Part shown: positions 32,561-44,355 of the stretch, one piece after another
How positions within the stretch are numbered: the first letter of the stretch is position 1
Layout of the letters: the number at the start of each line of letters is the position of its first letter
NCBI GenBank assembly: GCA_029959085.1
Contig: JARWIR010000002.1
Span: forward strand, 41,164,233-41,228,232
Reading direction: 5' to 3'
From: Nemophila menziesii
Taxonomy: Eukaryota; Streptophyta; Magnoliopsida; Boraginales; Hydrophyllaceae
DNA length: 64,000 nt
The notes under the pieces: model-generated
The model's database searches: none
Seen by the model: only the letters and a program-made list of their open reading frames with translations
Told to the model about the DNA's origin: nothing
Translations under genes and position numbers: made by a program

Positions 32561-33655
32561 TGATCTACTAGTGAAAGTTAGATCTACAAGGATCTGGAAC
32601 CATTTTTTGATTTTGTAAGGCTGAGAACTACAATTTTCCATGGCTGGATCCTTATTACACAATCACAACTCCATTAGATCCATGACAAGTATAAACATAG
32701 TCATCGGAGGGTATGACCCATCTTGTAGCCACCGTGAAACACCATTTCCGATGGTTGGGGTGGGTTGGAAAGAGGTTAGAGAGTATAGATAGTGATTTAA
32801 GATAAGTAGGTGAGAAATATGATATATGTGTATTTATTATGTGATTTAATATGTATAGTGAGTAAAAAACATTTGAACGTAAAAAGTGTAGTAGGAAATA
32901 ATGTAATATTGTTAAATATTATAATTGACCTTTAATAAGAAGATTGGGTGGGATGGGGGTGTTTCGATCTTGAGGGGAGAGGTTTCAAGACCCGTTGGGT
33001 AAAAATATCTAGATAATTAAAATTCAATCAAAACGGTTGATGAAATTCTATAATTATACCATGTTCAAACCCTGCACCCACGACCCAACTCCTAAAAATT
33101 CAGACATCACTATTCTCGATTGCAACCCACACTGACCAATATAATCACAAATTAAAATACAAATTAAATAATGATTATAGCTAGGTCGATATTCAAATGA
33201 GCAAGCACTTATTATCATTTCTTCAAAATTTAGGCCAATACTATTTTTTCTCACTAAAATGAGTAAATACCCCTGTTGCCCCCTGTAATTTTTCCGAATC
33301 GTCAACTTACCCCCTATTTCGTAAAAAGTGTAAATTTACCGCCTTATTGTTTCAAATGTGTTTGGTTATCTTCTATGGACAGGTTCCGTCTATTATCTCA
33401 GTTAAGTAAGCATGCACGACACATATGCGATTATTTAATTTTTTTATTATTATAAACATTTTAAATATTTAAAAAAAATAAACTTTTATTTTATTGAAAA
33501 ATGAATGAAATTGTCTTCTTCACACTCATATTAGAAAAAAACTAAAAAGAAATCTCTTTAACTACCGCCACCACCTGGAGCAAAGCTCGTCCCATGAGTA
33601 AAGTGGTTCCCACCCAAAAAAAATCTTGCTGAAGTTGACCATTGACTATCGGAAT
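32561..33655. repeat. Lead segment of subunit S4
   Basis: Same order as S2 and S6. The minus frame 33305-33054 has a near twin in S6 (54449-54198), but it lies over unit DNA that other copies disrupt, so it is not called a gene. Only two TTGAC cores remain because a deletion joins to the MITE interior at about 33655. Confidence 0.5.
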
Positions 33656-33818
33656 TTACAATTGTCTCAATATTTTAAATATGCACTGAAAGTATAAATT
33701 TTAATTTTTTTAATAATGGTAATGATGGAAAAAGTTGAAAAAAAGTGTCTTGATATTCTAAAATGTACAATATTTTTGGGACACCATATTTAGTAAGTAG
33801 ACATCAGGACGGATGGAA
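33656..33818. mobile_element. Stowaway-like MITE, S4 copy, 5'-truncated
   Basis: Only the 3' two-thirds survive, ending CAGGACGGATGGAA before TA. The 5' CTCCCTCCGT end is deleted together with part of the TTGAC cluster. Confidence 0.65.
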
Positions 33819-33916
33819 TAATTTATTTGTTTTATTATTTCTTATATAAAGATATTTTAATTAACAAAATAAAAAATTAAAAAAATTATTTGCTTAGCCT
33901 AGTTCTAGAATACGTT

Positions 33917-34180
33917 GTAAGGAATGAGAAGCGCAAGCAATAATATACGCATTAGACATGATGAGACAGGAACCACAAGAGGAGATAACCATCTTCTCTG
34001 ACAACCTTGAAATAATTCAAAGTATCAAAAAGGTGTCGGCAGTCAAATGGAGGCTCAGACCATAGATCAGTTTGTTTCGAACACTAGTCGGGCAGACATT
34101 CTAGCAAAAAAAGTTAGACAGAGGTTATCGAGGGAACAAGAGTCATGTCAAATGTGTTATGTCAATTTTCCAGACTAGGA
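33917..34180 (+). pseudogene. RNase H-like fragment, S4
   Basis: QEPQEEITIFSDNLEIIQSI and AVKWRLRP are readable, then a deletion removes the ITQIKKLATEVGL part. LAKKVRQRLSREQ closes it. Relic. Confidence 0.5.
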
Positions 34181-34452
34181 ATAGATTAATTCTCTATATA
34201 ATTATCTACAATTTCTTAGACGTAAAAAAAATATGTTGGGCCTAGAATTATTACAATAAAATAATCAGGTTATTGTTCCATGGATGGAGGAGGCCTTGTC
34301 CAAACAAAAATGTGTTGAGGAGATTTACCCGACAAAAAATAAAAAATAAAGCTAGATATTTTATTAAAGATTATTTCCCAAGAAACACCTGAAATTAGTT
34401 AGTTATATATATCTCCTCTGTCTCTCTCTCTCTCACCCTTGGCAGCAGCAGA

Positions 34453-34745
34453 CAGTACAAAAGTGTACTTGCACGAGTGCTGGGAAACATTCACATTACT
34501 CAACATTAGCCCACAGTACAAAAGTGTACTTGCACGAGTGCTGGGAAACATTCTCATTACTCAACATTAGTCCAAAAGTATAAAAGTGTACTTGCACGAG
34601 TGTTGAAAAACATTTCCATTACTCAACATTAGCCCACAAGTACAAAAGTGTACTTGCAAGAGTGCTGGGAAACATTCTCATTACTCACCCTTTACAAAAA
34701 TGTACTTGCACGAGTGCTGGGAAACATTCTCATTACTCGCCCTTG
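34453..34745. repeat. Minisatellite, about 5 copies of a 61-bp unit
   Basis: The repeat carries AAAAGTGTACTTGCACGAGT followed by GCTGGGAAACATTC and ACTCAACATTAGCCCA. Copies start near 34453, 34514, 34575, 34637 and 34692; the last is shortened. It sits in a roughly 500-bp insertion (about 34367-34865) missing from S2 and S6, flanked by GGCAGCAGCAG at both ends of the array. No terminal inverted repeats are obvious. Confidence 0.8.
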
Positions 34746-34865
34746 GCAGCAGCAGGAGACAGCAGTAGACAGTAGTAAGGGAATTAAGGTATATTTACCT
34801 TAAGTGCCTTTTATGGGAAAGTGGCTAAGGTGGCATATGCTCATTGGGCATTCACCCTTTTATGA

Positions 34866-36285
34866 ATATATAAAATTAACTCAGTCAACTAGTGATATTA
34901 TTGACCTAACTTAAACACTTAATTCTCTTACTTTAAATCTACCCGCAAAATCATCAAACCTTCTCCTCTGTCAGCTACTCCACGACTCACAGTTGGGTTT
35001 GTGTAGTCTCTCGATTTTTAGAGAGCCAACTCATTCATTATAAATACACTCTTCCGTTAGCTAATGAGTCATGACCCACACACGCCGCCGCACTCTCCAT
35101 CCCTCCTTATAGGTAATTCTAATTAATAAATCAAATGTTTTAGGTAATTCTAATTAATAAATCAAATTGTTTTGCAAAATATGGATTATTTTGCCTAATA
35201 TAGGGACCTATATTGTAATTATTTCCAAAGAATTTTGTTGTTTTGCATATTATAGGGACTTATTATGTAATTGGTTCAAAATATAGGTTATTTTGCATTT
35301 ATAGGGACCTATAATCCCAAAACATAGGGACCTATGATGAAATTTTGTAAAATATAGGGATTTGTATGGTAATAAACTCACACTGCCCCTTACCTTGGTA
35401 TCCCAACAAAAACTCCCTACTCAGCCCATGTAAGTGACTAATAGTTCTTTAATTGAATTAAGTTAAGAATAACGATACAGTATCATCTTCCACTATCTTC
35501 ACGGAAGAAGGTGAGCTTTCTCAGCAGTGTGTTATAATATTGTTCACATGTGTCATAATTGCATAATATCACCATATTAAATAGAAATATAAGCGTCTTT
35601 GAGTATAAAATCTAGATTAATACTAATTGGTCATTAGTTTTACATATTTACTAAATTTGAAAACAAAGTTAACATAGATTTGATGCTTTGAATATGCACA
35701 TTCCCATCTACAAAATAGCGACTTATTGTCATGTCAAGAATAAGGTCAATGACAATGTCATTTCAGTTTCCCATCAACAATAATAAGTATGATGGTAAGA
35801 CTTACTAAGTTTAGCAATCCCCCTTATATATTTCCGTGGTCTGTTTCTGGTTGAGATTCAACTCTTCTGATTTATTATACTATATCTTAACTTATTAACT
35901 TCAGATTTATTATACTACTCTGGTATCTGAGACTTTGTTTTTATTTTATATTTCCCCTTTTGGGATCAGATATAACTAATCCTGTCTATATTGACATTTG
36001 CTACTTTTTACTTCTATGAATGTAAAATGAATTGGTTCATAATGTATAATAAGTGAAAGGCCATATACTAAGCTGCTCCATTCATCTCCAAAGCAGATCC
36101 TGTCATAAAGCTATTAGAATGGGTCAACTATAATATAGTAAAAATTTCAGTATCTTGAGTACTTGTGTGCCTTCATCATGTGGGTAATGGTTGTAATAAT
36201 AAGGTATATTAGTGAGATATATGTAATAAGGGAAGTACTTCGCTATATATGTACTTATGGTTACTAGGAAAAAGTAATCCATGTT
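34866..36285. other. S4 region upstream of the LINE insertion
   Basis: Matches 14720-16470 of S2 with the 15640-16080 segment deleted. It includes the ATAGGGACCTAT repeat block at 35110-35390. No coding region supported. Confidence 0.45.
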
Positions 36286-36333
36286 TTTTTTTGTCGAAAG
36301 AAGCATATATATTAAAAAACTTCAAGTTACAAG

Positions 36334-36797
36334 TTACCATATCCTTAATGGATCAAAATCAAAAAATAATAGTCTTGCTAATTGAGGAGGAGGAAAGAAC
36401 TTCAAAAGGCTAAACAAGGCACCTTTAAGCACTTGTTTAGCCACCCAATCAGCAGCACGGTTTTTTGATCTCCTCATATAGGAGATTTTAATCCTATACT
36501 TAATTTTACACTTAAGAATGTAATTAACTAAATTCAGAATATTACAGTACACTTTCCACCACAATAAACTTGATTAACTAACACTAAGCTATCACTCTCT
36601 ATTTCCACTAAGCCAGGAGGTAAGACAGCTGCCATAGCACAAGCTTGAGCCATCCCTCTTGCCTCTGCTTCAAGAATTGAGTTAGCTTTCATATCCCTCG
36701 CAAAACCATCCACCATGCTACCTGTTGAATCACGAGTAATACAAGCAAATGAGGCATCACAATTAATTTTAAGTAAACCAGATAGAGGTGGTTCCAT
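36334..36797 (-). pseudogene. LINE RNase H domain
   Basis: GLLKINCDASFACITRDSTG gives the first catalytic aspartate, LEAEARGMAQACAMAA the glutamate helix, IESDSLVLVNQV the second aspartate, and RSKNRAADWVAKQVLKG the C-terminal part. A frameshift lies near 36540-36560. Followed by a short tail, then the poly-A. This is a different lineage from the RNase H-like fragments embedded in each subunit. Confidence 0.85.
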
Positions 36798-36799
36798 TT

Positions 36800-37722
36800 C
36801 TCAACTCTATCCTCTCTAAAGTTCAAGCCTTGAGTTACAGAGTTGGAATTATCATTTCCAGAATATAAAGCAACATTAGAATCAATTGATTCTTTGATTT
36901 TAGCCTCAGAAATTAATCTTTTAACTTGATTATTATCATCATAGGCTTTAAAAGCCTCCTGTAAGACAAGAAGAGGGTCAGGAGTAATGCCTCTAAAGAG
37001 GCTCTGATTCCTTCATTTCCAAACATACCAAACCAGATAAAAAGCAAGTTCTCCTGAGTAAACATCATCATGTTTACTTTCAATGCTGCATTTTCTAATA
37101 AAGGCCACCCATTTCATGAACTTAAACGTAGGCTCAGTCATAGAGTTAAAATTGAGAGGACTAGTAATCCATAGAGCTCTTTCCCATGAGCAATGAAATA
37201 TTAAGTGTTCAACATTCTCAGTTTCAGTCCCACATAAAGAACATAAATCACTTTGACAAGATTTTCTTTTCTTCCTATTTTCATTTGTTGCTAAACCTTT
37301 TCACTACATTTCCAAATAAAGTTTTTGATCTTTGGGTGTATTTTCATACTCCAAATATTTTTCCATTCCTCAGACTCAAGTTTAAAAGAGGTTGTACCTA
37401 TATTTTTATCCTCTATTCTTTCAACTTTCTGTTGTGCCATCCAAAGCTTCCTATACATGTATTTGACTGAGACACTACCATCCTTAGAGAAGGGCCATAA
37501 TGGAGTATCAAAACAGTCAAAGGGAGGAATGTATAGGGAAGTTATGGTTGCAGCAATTTCAGTTGAGAAATAAAGGTTGAGTAATTCAATTTTCCATTCA
37601 AAAGTATTTGGATTAATAAGTTCAGATACCAAATAAATATCACAATTTGGGTGTTTAACCATATGACCTTGAGAAGGTATCCAAATATCCTCCCAAAGTC
37701 TAATAGAACTCCCATTTCCCAC
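36800..37722 (-). pseudogene. LINE zf-RVT region
   Basis: GNGSSIRLWEDIWIPSQG, WSMKIHPKIKNFIWKC, then (after a frame change) CSLCGTETENVEHLIFHC, a CxxC...HxxxxC zinc-binding arrangement known from zf-RVT domains of plant LINEs. A frameshift near 37290 and a stop near 37010 break it. Confidence 0.8.
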
Positions 37723-37772
37723 ATTCCATCTAATAGAGTTTACACATCATTTTTTGCCTTACAAAGACTTTT

Positions 37773-38300
37773 CTAGCCCCAAGAGAAATTAGAACAAAAT
37801 TTAGCATTAAAGAAGTCCCCCTTGGGAAAATATTTGCCTTTGAAAAGTTTAAAAACTAGAGAATCTTTTTTGGAAAAGAACGTCCAAGCATTAGAAGATA
37901 AAAGAGCTAAGTTTTGTAAGTGAAAATCTTTAAAACCGAGACCACCTTCATCTTTAGAGTTCATAAGAGTTTTCCATTTGATCCAGTGGATTCTGTCCTC
38001 ACCTTGATTGTTCCAATAAAAATTGGAAATCAGTGATGTTAAGTGAGATGTAACCTTTTGAGGTATTAAAAAGACTGACATGATAAAGTTTGGTATGGCT
38101 TCAATAACTGCTTTGACCAAAACCTCCTTTCCACTCTTAGAAAGCATCTTAGTGTCCCATCTATCCATTCTTATCATAACCAATTCCACCAACCATTAAA
38201 GTGATTTTACTTTTGATTTACCCCAAGAAGAGGGTATTCCCAGATATTTGCCCAAGTGCTCAAGTTTATTCATTCTGAGAAGAGAAGAATATTTAACTCT
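37773..38300 (-). pseudogene. LINE reverse transcriptase C-terminal (thumb) region
   Basis: LEHLGKYLGIPSSWGKSK, then WDTKMLSKSGKEVLVKAVIE, AIPNFIMSVFLIPQ, GGLGFKDFHLQNLALLS. These are typical of the segment after the palm in plant L1-like reverse transcriptases. The YxDD catalytic motif lies upstream and is not present. Stop or frameshift near 38190. Confidence 0.85.
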
Positions 38301-38591
38301 AAGACCCGTGTTAATATATAGTGAGTAATAGTTGGTATTGGCCTTCTAATATGCATTTTGTTAGTGAATTGTTAGAATATTACACTAAAAAGATTGACCC
38401 TATGCACATGTTCCTTCAAGACTTTAACAGCTAATTATCTTGGAATCTCATCACTCTATCTTTGATGTTGTCGACAATCTTCGAGAGAGTGATGAGTAAT
38501 ATTTTTAAAGTTGTCACAAAATTTGATGACTTGGTACACTCTTGTTTTGATTTTTTGATTGTAAATATTATATATTTAATTTGTCCAACAG

Positions 38592-38759
38592 GTGAATCTT
38601 GGTGAGCAATTATTAAGGAATGAAGATATTGATATCGCACTTGAAGGAGTGACCAAAATCTTACATGAAAATAGAGAAAATGAGCACATGAAGCCAAAAA
38701 GTCAAAAGAAGAACAAGAAATGGTCGCCGAAGAGGAGAAACAAACTGTTTAGAATATAG
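38592..38759 (+). CDS. Small charged exon, S4 (55 residues)
   Basis: Acceptor GTCCAACAG at 38591; VNLGEQLLRNEDIDIALEGV then a basic tail (KPKSQKKNKKWSPKRRNK) and TAG. It shares the KPKSQKKNK ending with the zinc-finger exon of S1 and S3. Function unknown. Confidence 0.35.
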   Translation: MNLGEQLLRNEDIDIALEGVTKILHENRENEHMKPKSQKKNKKWSPKRRNKLFRI

Positions 38760-39395
38760 ATTGAGTAACTCACAAAGAAATTCTGTGGTGTACTATTATT
38801 TTGCAATGTATTTGTTTCTTTATTATTTTACTTCATATTTAAATTTAGCAAGAGCTGTGTAACTTTTATTGCTTTTGAAGTAGTAACTATAATTATCAAA
38901 AACCAGAGGGAACATATGTTCTTATCCATTGGTTGATAGAGCTTTTACGCCATTGAGAATCATCCGCAGCATCAGACGTAATTAAGTGTATATGCAAGCA
39001 AAAAATCTCTCAGCTCCCGCATTAACATCTTTTCCCAAATGTAAAAGGGCAGACAAGGTGTAGGATATGAAAGTTAAACCATGACCTCCATTACTCAGCA
39101 ACTTGTTCTTTTATTATCCTATTAACATTTAATTTTTTTTTTAATTTCCTTACAACTTCTTTGAATAATATAGGAACTTGTATAAAATCCAACCTTACAC
39201 AAGTTCCTACATTAGCCATTAAAAAATTCTCCTATTAGATTTTCTATGATATATTACTTAATAATAATGCTTCAAGGGAACCCATTTAGGAAATTATTCT
39301 AAATTTAATTTAAATATATTACTTAAGGCTAGTTCATTCACTATTTTATGATGTATAATTAACATAGATGTCCAAACATACTTGGTGACAATAAA
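38760..39395. other. 3' end of S4
   Basis: Parallels 57114-57755. It ends at GGTGACAATAAAT, where unit DNA meets the LTR-element tail. In S1, S3 and S5 the same GGTGACAATAAAT continues as unit DNA (TGAGTAATTCAATA), so 39395 is an insertion or recombination edge. No gene. Confidence 0.45.
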
Positions 39396-40580
39396 TTTTT
39401 ACTTAAGAAGAGAGTCAAAATCTCACTTCAAACTATTCAAATACATATCATATCGACCCTAAGCTTACATTATAACGAAAAAGACCTTAGGATTACTAAT
39501 TACGTGGTTAAGTAAGAATAAAACGATTAGTGAGTAACTAAGTATACCATTGGATACTATGATAGGTGAACATCCTATAGCCACCATATTAGCATAAGTG
39601 AAAGTCAATTCTTCTTGCATTGCAAAACTAATATAATCTCGAACTTATAATATGTTAGATTGTTTGTATTAGTTCTTAGATGTTATTACATGAGACTCTT
39701 TAGGTTAATGCTTTGGGATCATTCATTATTTTCTCTTCTTCTTCTTTGATTAGCTGGACTTAGACTCCTAGTTTAGTTTTTATTTTATCGGGATGACAAA
39801 ACTTTGAGTTGGCGGGTATTGGTCTTTTTTTTTTGCGATAGAGTAATCGTATCACGAGACATCATTTTAGGGGTATTAGGACTTATTTAAAGAATTTATC
39901 CCTAATATTTGACGTTTTATGATTTCTTATCTCGTTTTGGTTTTTACGTTTTTTTAGAGTTTTTATGTGTTAATTGTATACTAACGTGCATAAGTTAGGT
40001 ACTTGTACGATACGATACCATGATACGTGGTAAGAATTATAGAAAACAAGATTCATCCCCAAAATCACGTCGTTAGAAGATAGCTAATAAGGTAAGAGAC
40101 TTTAGCGCCGATCATTCACGTAGATGTCACTCAGAAGAGGTCTCTAGTGGTGTTATGCAGAAGCCTAAGCTACCTAGGAGGGAGTTAGAAAGAATTTAGA
40201 ATTTCGACTATTGCATATTTATCAGTTCACCTTTAAACAATAACATAAGGTCAATTATAGCGGGGATTACCTACGAGTTCTCGACCTATACTTTTCGTAT
40301 TGTAATCTTAGTTAATTGCATTTTATAGTTTAATTATAATTTAGCTTAATTTCCTTTTTAATTGCATCTTTAGATCTTTAATATAAAATCACAATACATA
40401 TTTACTATCTTTTATTAATAGTTTCACACCTCGTTCTAAAAAACTTACGAAAACACATCAAGAATTAACAATCATTATCCATGAGGAGATGATAACTCTT
40501 TATACTTGCTATTTATTACTTGCCGACGATCTGTACACTTGCAGGTATTAGCTCTCTTGATGTGCCGATTATTTTATCCA
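39396..40580 (+). mobile_element. Athila-like 3' internal tail and LTR (copy B)
   Basis: Internal tail 39403-39819, polypurine tract near 39806-39816, probable LTR 39820-40580 (starts TGGTCTTTT, ends TTTTATCCA, about 761 bp). Same structure at 57763-58939. No 5' part, so it is a 5'-truncated element at the head of each 18-kb unit. Confidence 0.7.
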
Positions 40581-42759
40581 CCTTGGAGGACTACATATGT
40601 CCTCCTGGTCCATTTAATTGTCGTGGGTAATAAAGTGTCGTGGGTCCGTTCTATATATGGGTCTTGACAATAATCCAAGATATACTCAACAAAGTCAAAT
40701 AAAATGCAATTAAGAGAAAGAATGATAATTTTATAAGTTCTTCTTTATATGTTTGTCCAGTCTTACCATTAATAAAATATTTATTAAGAATGGAGTTGTA
40801 ATTCTTAATAAATATTTTATTAATGTACAACAAAAAAGTTAATTACTACTCCAGTTTCCCTTAAATTTAGCAAACGATAAAATTCTACCCCTATAAATTA
40901 AAAAAAAAAATCACTATGGTTTCCCTTTTGATATTTTGAATATCTAATATCTAATTTTAATTAGTTTTCATATATTTAATATTTGATTCATGTCTCAATA
41001 TTTTTTTTTGATTATAAATATAAGGTCGTCTTTCTTTTTTTGTTTAGCACCATCTTCCTCGTACACGATGCAAAAATGCATACTTTGAACCTTGCGAACA
41101 AGGCCAGTCGTGAAATGTGTCTACACCTTCTCTCGAAGCCACCTTCTTTCGAAGCTACCTCCATCCTCGCCATATATGAATGTTTATGTTAACCGCCTCT
41201 CTCTCTTTGATATTAAAGTGAATAAAGATAGTGAATTTTTTATTTAGCCGATAATTTACTTAATTATAATATATTAATGGAGATGTAACCAACTTCTATC
41301 GTGGACATTTTTATAAATAATCATGATAAATCAATTATAGTACCCGCAAATCAAAAGTATATTATATGTATTGGATTTGGATAGGTTGAAATTATACATA
41401 TACTAGATATTACTCGTTGGTGAAGGCTTTGCAAAAAATAAAATCCCGTGTGGGCTTGCATCTTTCTTCTAATATCTGAATATTCAAACATAGCTATAAG
41501 TGCTTGTAGTGTTGCAATATGATTACATAACCCAAATAATTAGTTGATAAAGCAGGGGTTTACATTTATCTTGTCAAACACAGGTATATTTATCTATTTT
41601 ACTCAAAATAGAGGGATTTGGTTTGATACACACAATACATAAAAGATATGATGAGAGATAAAGGGCATATGGATGTCATAAAAAAGGTCTTTCATTTTGC
41701 CCGAAGCAATAACAAAATATCACGACTTGAGTATTTATTTTAAGCTAAATTCAAGTTACTTGAAGTGTTGCTAACTCATTACATCTTAACCAAGATACAT
41801 ATAATATATAATCGCTTTTAGAACTTAGCACAGCTGTTAGATATGAAGATGTGGAAAAGTCTATGTTATAGATGAAATACCCGATAATCAAATTTAGTAA
41901 CCAGAATAGTAAATGGGAGCAGAAAATTAAATAAATGCAATTTTTTCTGAAATATTCGATCAAGTTCATCCTCATTGCTATCTAAATATTCTTAACCATT
42001 TCCATACCTACTTATCAAAATAATTTGCCGCCAGGCAACAACTGATATGAAATTCAATTGTAATTGTAGTTGCAGGTCTATACCTGAATTGTTTAATTCC
42101 GGCAATGATTTATTAATTTAATATATCTAATTATATGGTTATGGTTTTTTAATAATAAGGGTAATTACTCTATATTTTAATAATTAGTGTTGTAGAAAAA
42201 ATTTAAGAGTTATATGTGTATGACATAAAGAACTTGATCGTGGTGGCCCTACTTCTCTTCCAATGAGCCAAAAGAGTGTTATTTCATGACCAAAGTAAAT
42301 ATTTTATTTTTTGTAATAACGTTTTTGGTCAAGTTTATACATTTCTCAAAGGCAATAAAATATACGCATGTTACATTTTATTCAAGAAACAACTTACCAT
42401 TTTTATAATGGAAAGATATGCCAGCCAATTCTATATAGTATTTACCCATGTGTCTGACTAAAATGTAATGTCATATGTTTCTTCTAAAGGCTATCATAGT
42501 TTTGAGGTTTACCCATAAAAAAAACACCATAAATATACAAAAATGATGCTCGTGAAATACTCACAAGATATTTCACTAAAAGTGGCGCCTAAAACAAATG
42601 TGGGACCCGCATCAGAAAACTTATCATATTATTATATGAATTACGAAATATGGGACCGACACCTGAATAGCAAGATAAGCCGCCATACACATAAAATTTC
42701 TGAGAAAACATAATATACTAAGGTGCCAAGTACCGTGTCATGATCTAGAAAAGTGGATA
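40581..42759. other. AT-rich DNA after the LTR, no gene seen
   Basis: Matches 58940-61340 with scattered indels. Contains a 24-bp inverted repeat (40768-40824). Short frames on either strand (for example 40983-41192, 41751-41975, 42276-42461) are not kept between the two copies. Confidence 0.5.
40768..40824. repeat. Perfect 24-bp inverted repeat, 9-bp loop
   Basis: Left arm 40768-40791 starts ATTAATAAAATATTTATT; right arm 40801-40824 is its exact reverse complement; the loop is GGAGTTGTA. The copy at 59132-59200 keeps the right arm but not the left, so the left arm was rewritten in one copy. Confidence 0.85.
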
Positions 42760-43087
42760 TTAATCATCTAGTAGGTTTGGATTGACATTTGGCGCTAATT
42801 TAACTATTTGTTGTAAAATTTGACTCAACATCTCCAAATACAGCGGACCCACAAAATATAGCATGATAATGGCACCAGAAACGCACACAATTGTACCTCC
42901 AATTTTGGCTTGACCTTCTATTGTTAAAATATTTGATCTTTGTGTACTGCATGTAAGATAAATATTATTTACGACTTCAAACAAAATATGAGGACTATAA
43001 TCAAATATATTGAGTAATAACAATCATTACGGCTAATAGGAACATGAATACTGGAATTACGGGTTGTGTAGTTTGTGTAGCCAATAC
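42760..43087 (-). pseudogene. WAT1-related (EamA-type) transporter fragment, copy B
   Basis: Two exon-like parts on the minus strand. 43087-43022 encodes QTTQPVIPVFMFLLAVM, the transmembrane stretch seen in plant WAT1/nodulin-MtN21 proteins. 42946-42760 encodes TQRSNILTIEGQAKIGG, then TIVCVSGAIIMLYFVGPLYL, the following GQAKxxGTxxCVxGA region, ending at a stop after NLLDD. An AT-rich intron-like stretch with a TGCAG acceptor lies between. Only a small part of the usual 10-helix protein is present. Members are membrane transporters of solutes or auxin-related compounds at the tonoplast or plasma membrane. Confidence 0.7.
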
Positions 43088-43329
43088 TGATGATGATTTT
43101 AATCTTTTCCTAAGTAAGAACTAAAGAATTGAAGATGTACAATCTTACCCTGTTAATTCAAGAAAGAAGAAAGTTAATAAGAAGCATTTATTTATTGAAT
43201 TTCTCCAAATAACCTGAAACAGACATTCTCTTTTTAGTACAATTTACAATTTGATGTCTAAGTAAATAATATGACCATCAATTATTTTTAGTCTTACTGA
43301 CAGGTACTTATCTTACGCAAAAATTGCAT

Positions 43330-43750
43330 GATAAATTCCTATTTTAGGCAAATAATGTACTATATGTCTCTACATTACGCAAAGACGGTACCAGGTACCT
43401 ATACTATATTAAAATTGCATGATAAGTCCCTATGTTATGCAAAAACCACTCATGTCTCCATACTATGCAAAACAATGCATGATAGATCCTCATGTTTTGT
43501 AAAAAATTACAATTTTGCATTATATATGGAGACTGTAACTTCTGCATAGTATAGGGAACTACCTTGCAACTTTTGGATAATATAGGAGCGCATACTGCAG
43601 TTTTTGCATAGATACTATAGGGACCTACATTGCAATTTTTACATAATATAAGGTCGCATAACATAGTTTAGGGTATCTATAGTGTGCTTTTTGCATAATA
43701 TAGAGCATGTAGTGAAATTTCTGCATATTATAGGAACATGTAGTGCAAAT
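43330..43750. repeat. Degenerate TATGCAAAA/TTGCATGATAAGTCC repeats, copy B
   Basis: About ten imperfect units of 30-40 bp alternating TGCAAAA and TATAGGGACCTA words, switching orientation near 43500. The copy at 61860-62290 is similar. The open frames 43328-43549 and 43404-43664 are by-products of the repeat. Confidence 0.65.
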
Positions 43751-43774
43751 ATCTTAAAAATGGGTAGTACAAAC

Positions 43775-43924
43775 CTGTTTTACTTTAACTTCACCATTAG
43801 AACCAGCTGTTTTCTGAAACACAACTTCTTGGTAATTAGCTTCCATTTCGTCCAATAATTTCTTGTCTAAATATGAACCCAATTGATGCACGACAGCTTT
43901 CTTAAACCTTGTTCCAAACCCTCT
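43775..43924 (-). CDS. Exon of unidentified minus-strand gene, 50 codons, copy B
   Basis: Phase-0 exon: acceptor AAAACAG, donor GTTTGT. It encodes RGFGTRFKKAVVHQLGSYLD, then KKLLDEMEANYQEVVFQKTA and GSNGEVKVKQ. No stop in 50 codons. Compared with the copy at 62332-62514 it lacks 33 bp (11 codons), in frame. Preceded 5' by the 25-codon exon at 44430-44356. I do not recognise the family; the KLLDEMEANY helix looks like part of a soluble helical protein. Confidence 0.5.
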
Positions 43925-44355
43925 CTGTTTTATTTGAGATTAACTAACAAAGCAGTTCGTGTATAACAGCCACTGTCCACCCGTGAGTACATCTTCACAA
44001 GGTTAAATGTAAGGCAAATTCTGACATTCCTCAGCCCAAATTGGTCCCTGAACTATCTCTTTTTAAATGATTTACTCCTCAAAAGTCTTTGCCATATGAC
44101 ACTTAGGGACTAACTAGGGAAACAAAAATGAAGGTCGAGGACCGTTTCCTGGTATGGACTATATTTCGAGAACCAAAAAAGAAATTACTCTGTATCAATT
44201 TAGTTTTTTTATCTGGATTGCACCTAAAAATCCTCAAGAAGCTCCACGGCTAAATTTACCTGAGAAGATGAAATTATTTCAGTATAGGGACCAAATAGCA
44301 ATTTAAAAAAATATTAAAAGCATGTGAGATATTTTAGTCAGGTATTATATATTAC

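Larger units (their letters stand above)
36286..38305 (-). mobile_element. 5'-truncated LINE (plant L1-type), minus strand
   Basis: A poly-T run at 36284-36292 marks the poly-A 3' end of a minus-strand element. CC(A/G)TGTT is repeated at both edges (36279-36285 and 38306-38312), and S2 shows the empty site (AATCCGTGTTAATATA at 16470). Coding order on the minus strand: end of the reverse transcriptase, zf-RVT zinc-binding region, RNase H. The 5' part (ORF1, endonuclease, most of the RT) is absent. Several frameshifts and stops. Confidence 0.88.

Noticed and set aside
33054..33305. Minus frame of 83 codons with a near twin at 54198-54449
   Set aside because: Similarity only reflects recent duplication of S4 and S6; the same DNA in S1, S2, S3 and S5 lacks the frame.
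34453..34745. CRISPR-like direct repeats
   Set aside because: Units abut as a minisatellite without unique spacers, no cas genes, and the context is a plant genome.
36286..38305. LINE RNase H and the subunit RNase H-like fragments as parts of one element
   Set aside because: Sequences are clearly different, on opposite strands, and the LINE has its own target duplication in S4 only.
43404..43664. Minus-strand frame rich in YTMQK/CKN words, also at 61964-62221
   Set aside because: Reads through the degenerate TATGCAAAA repeats; not conserved as protein between copies.
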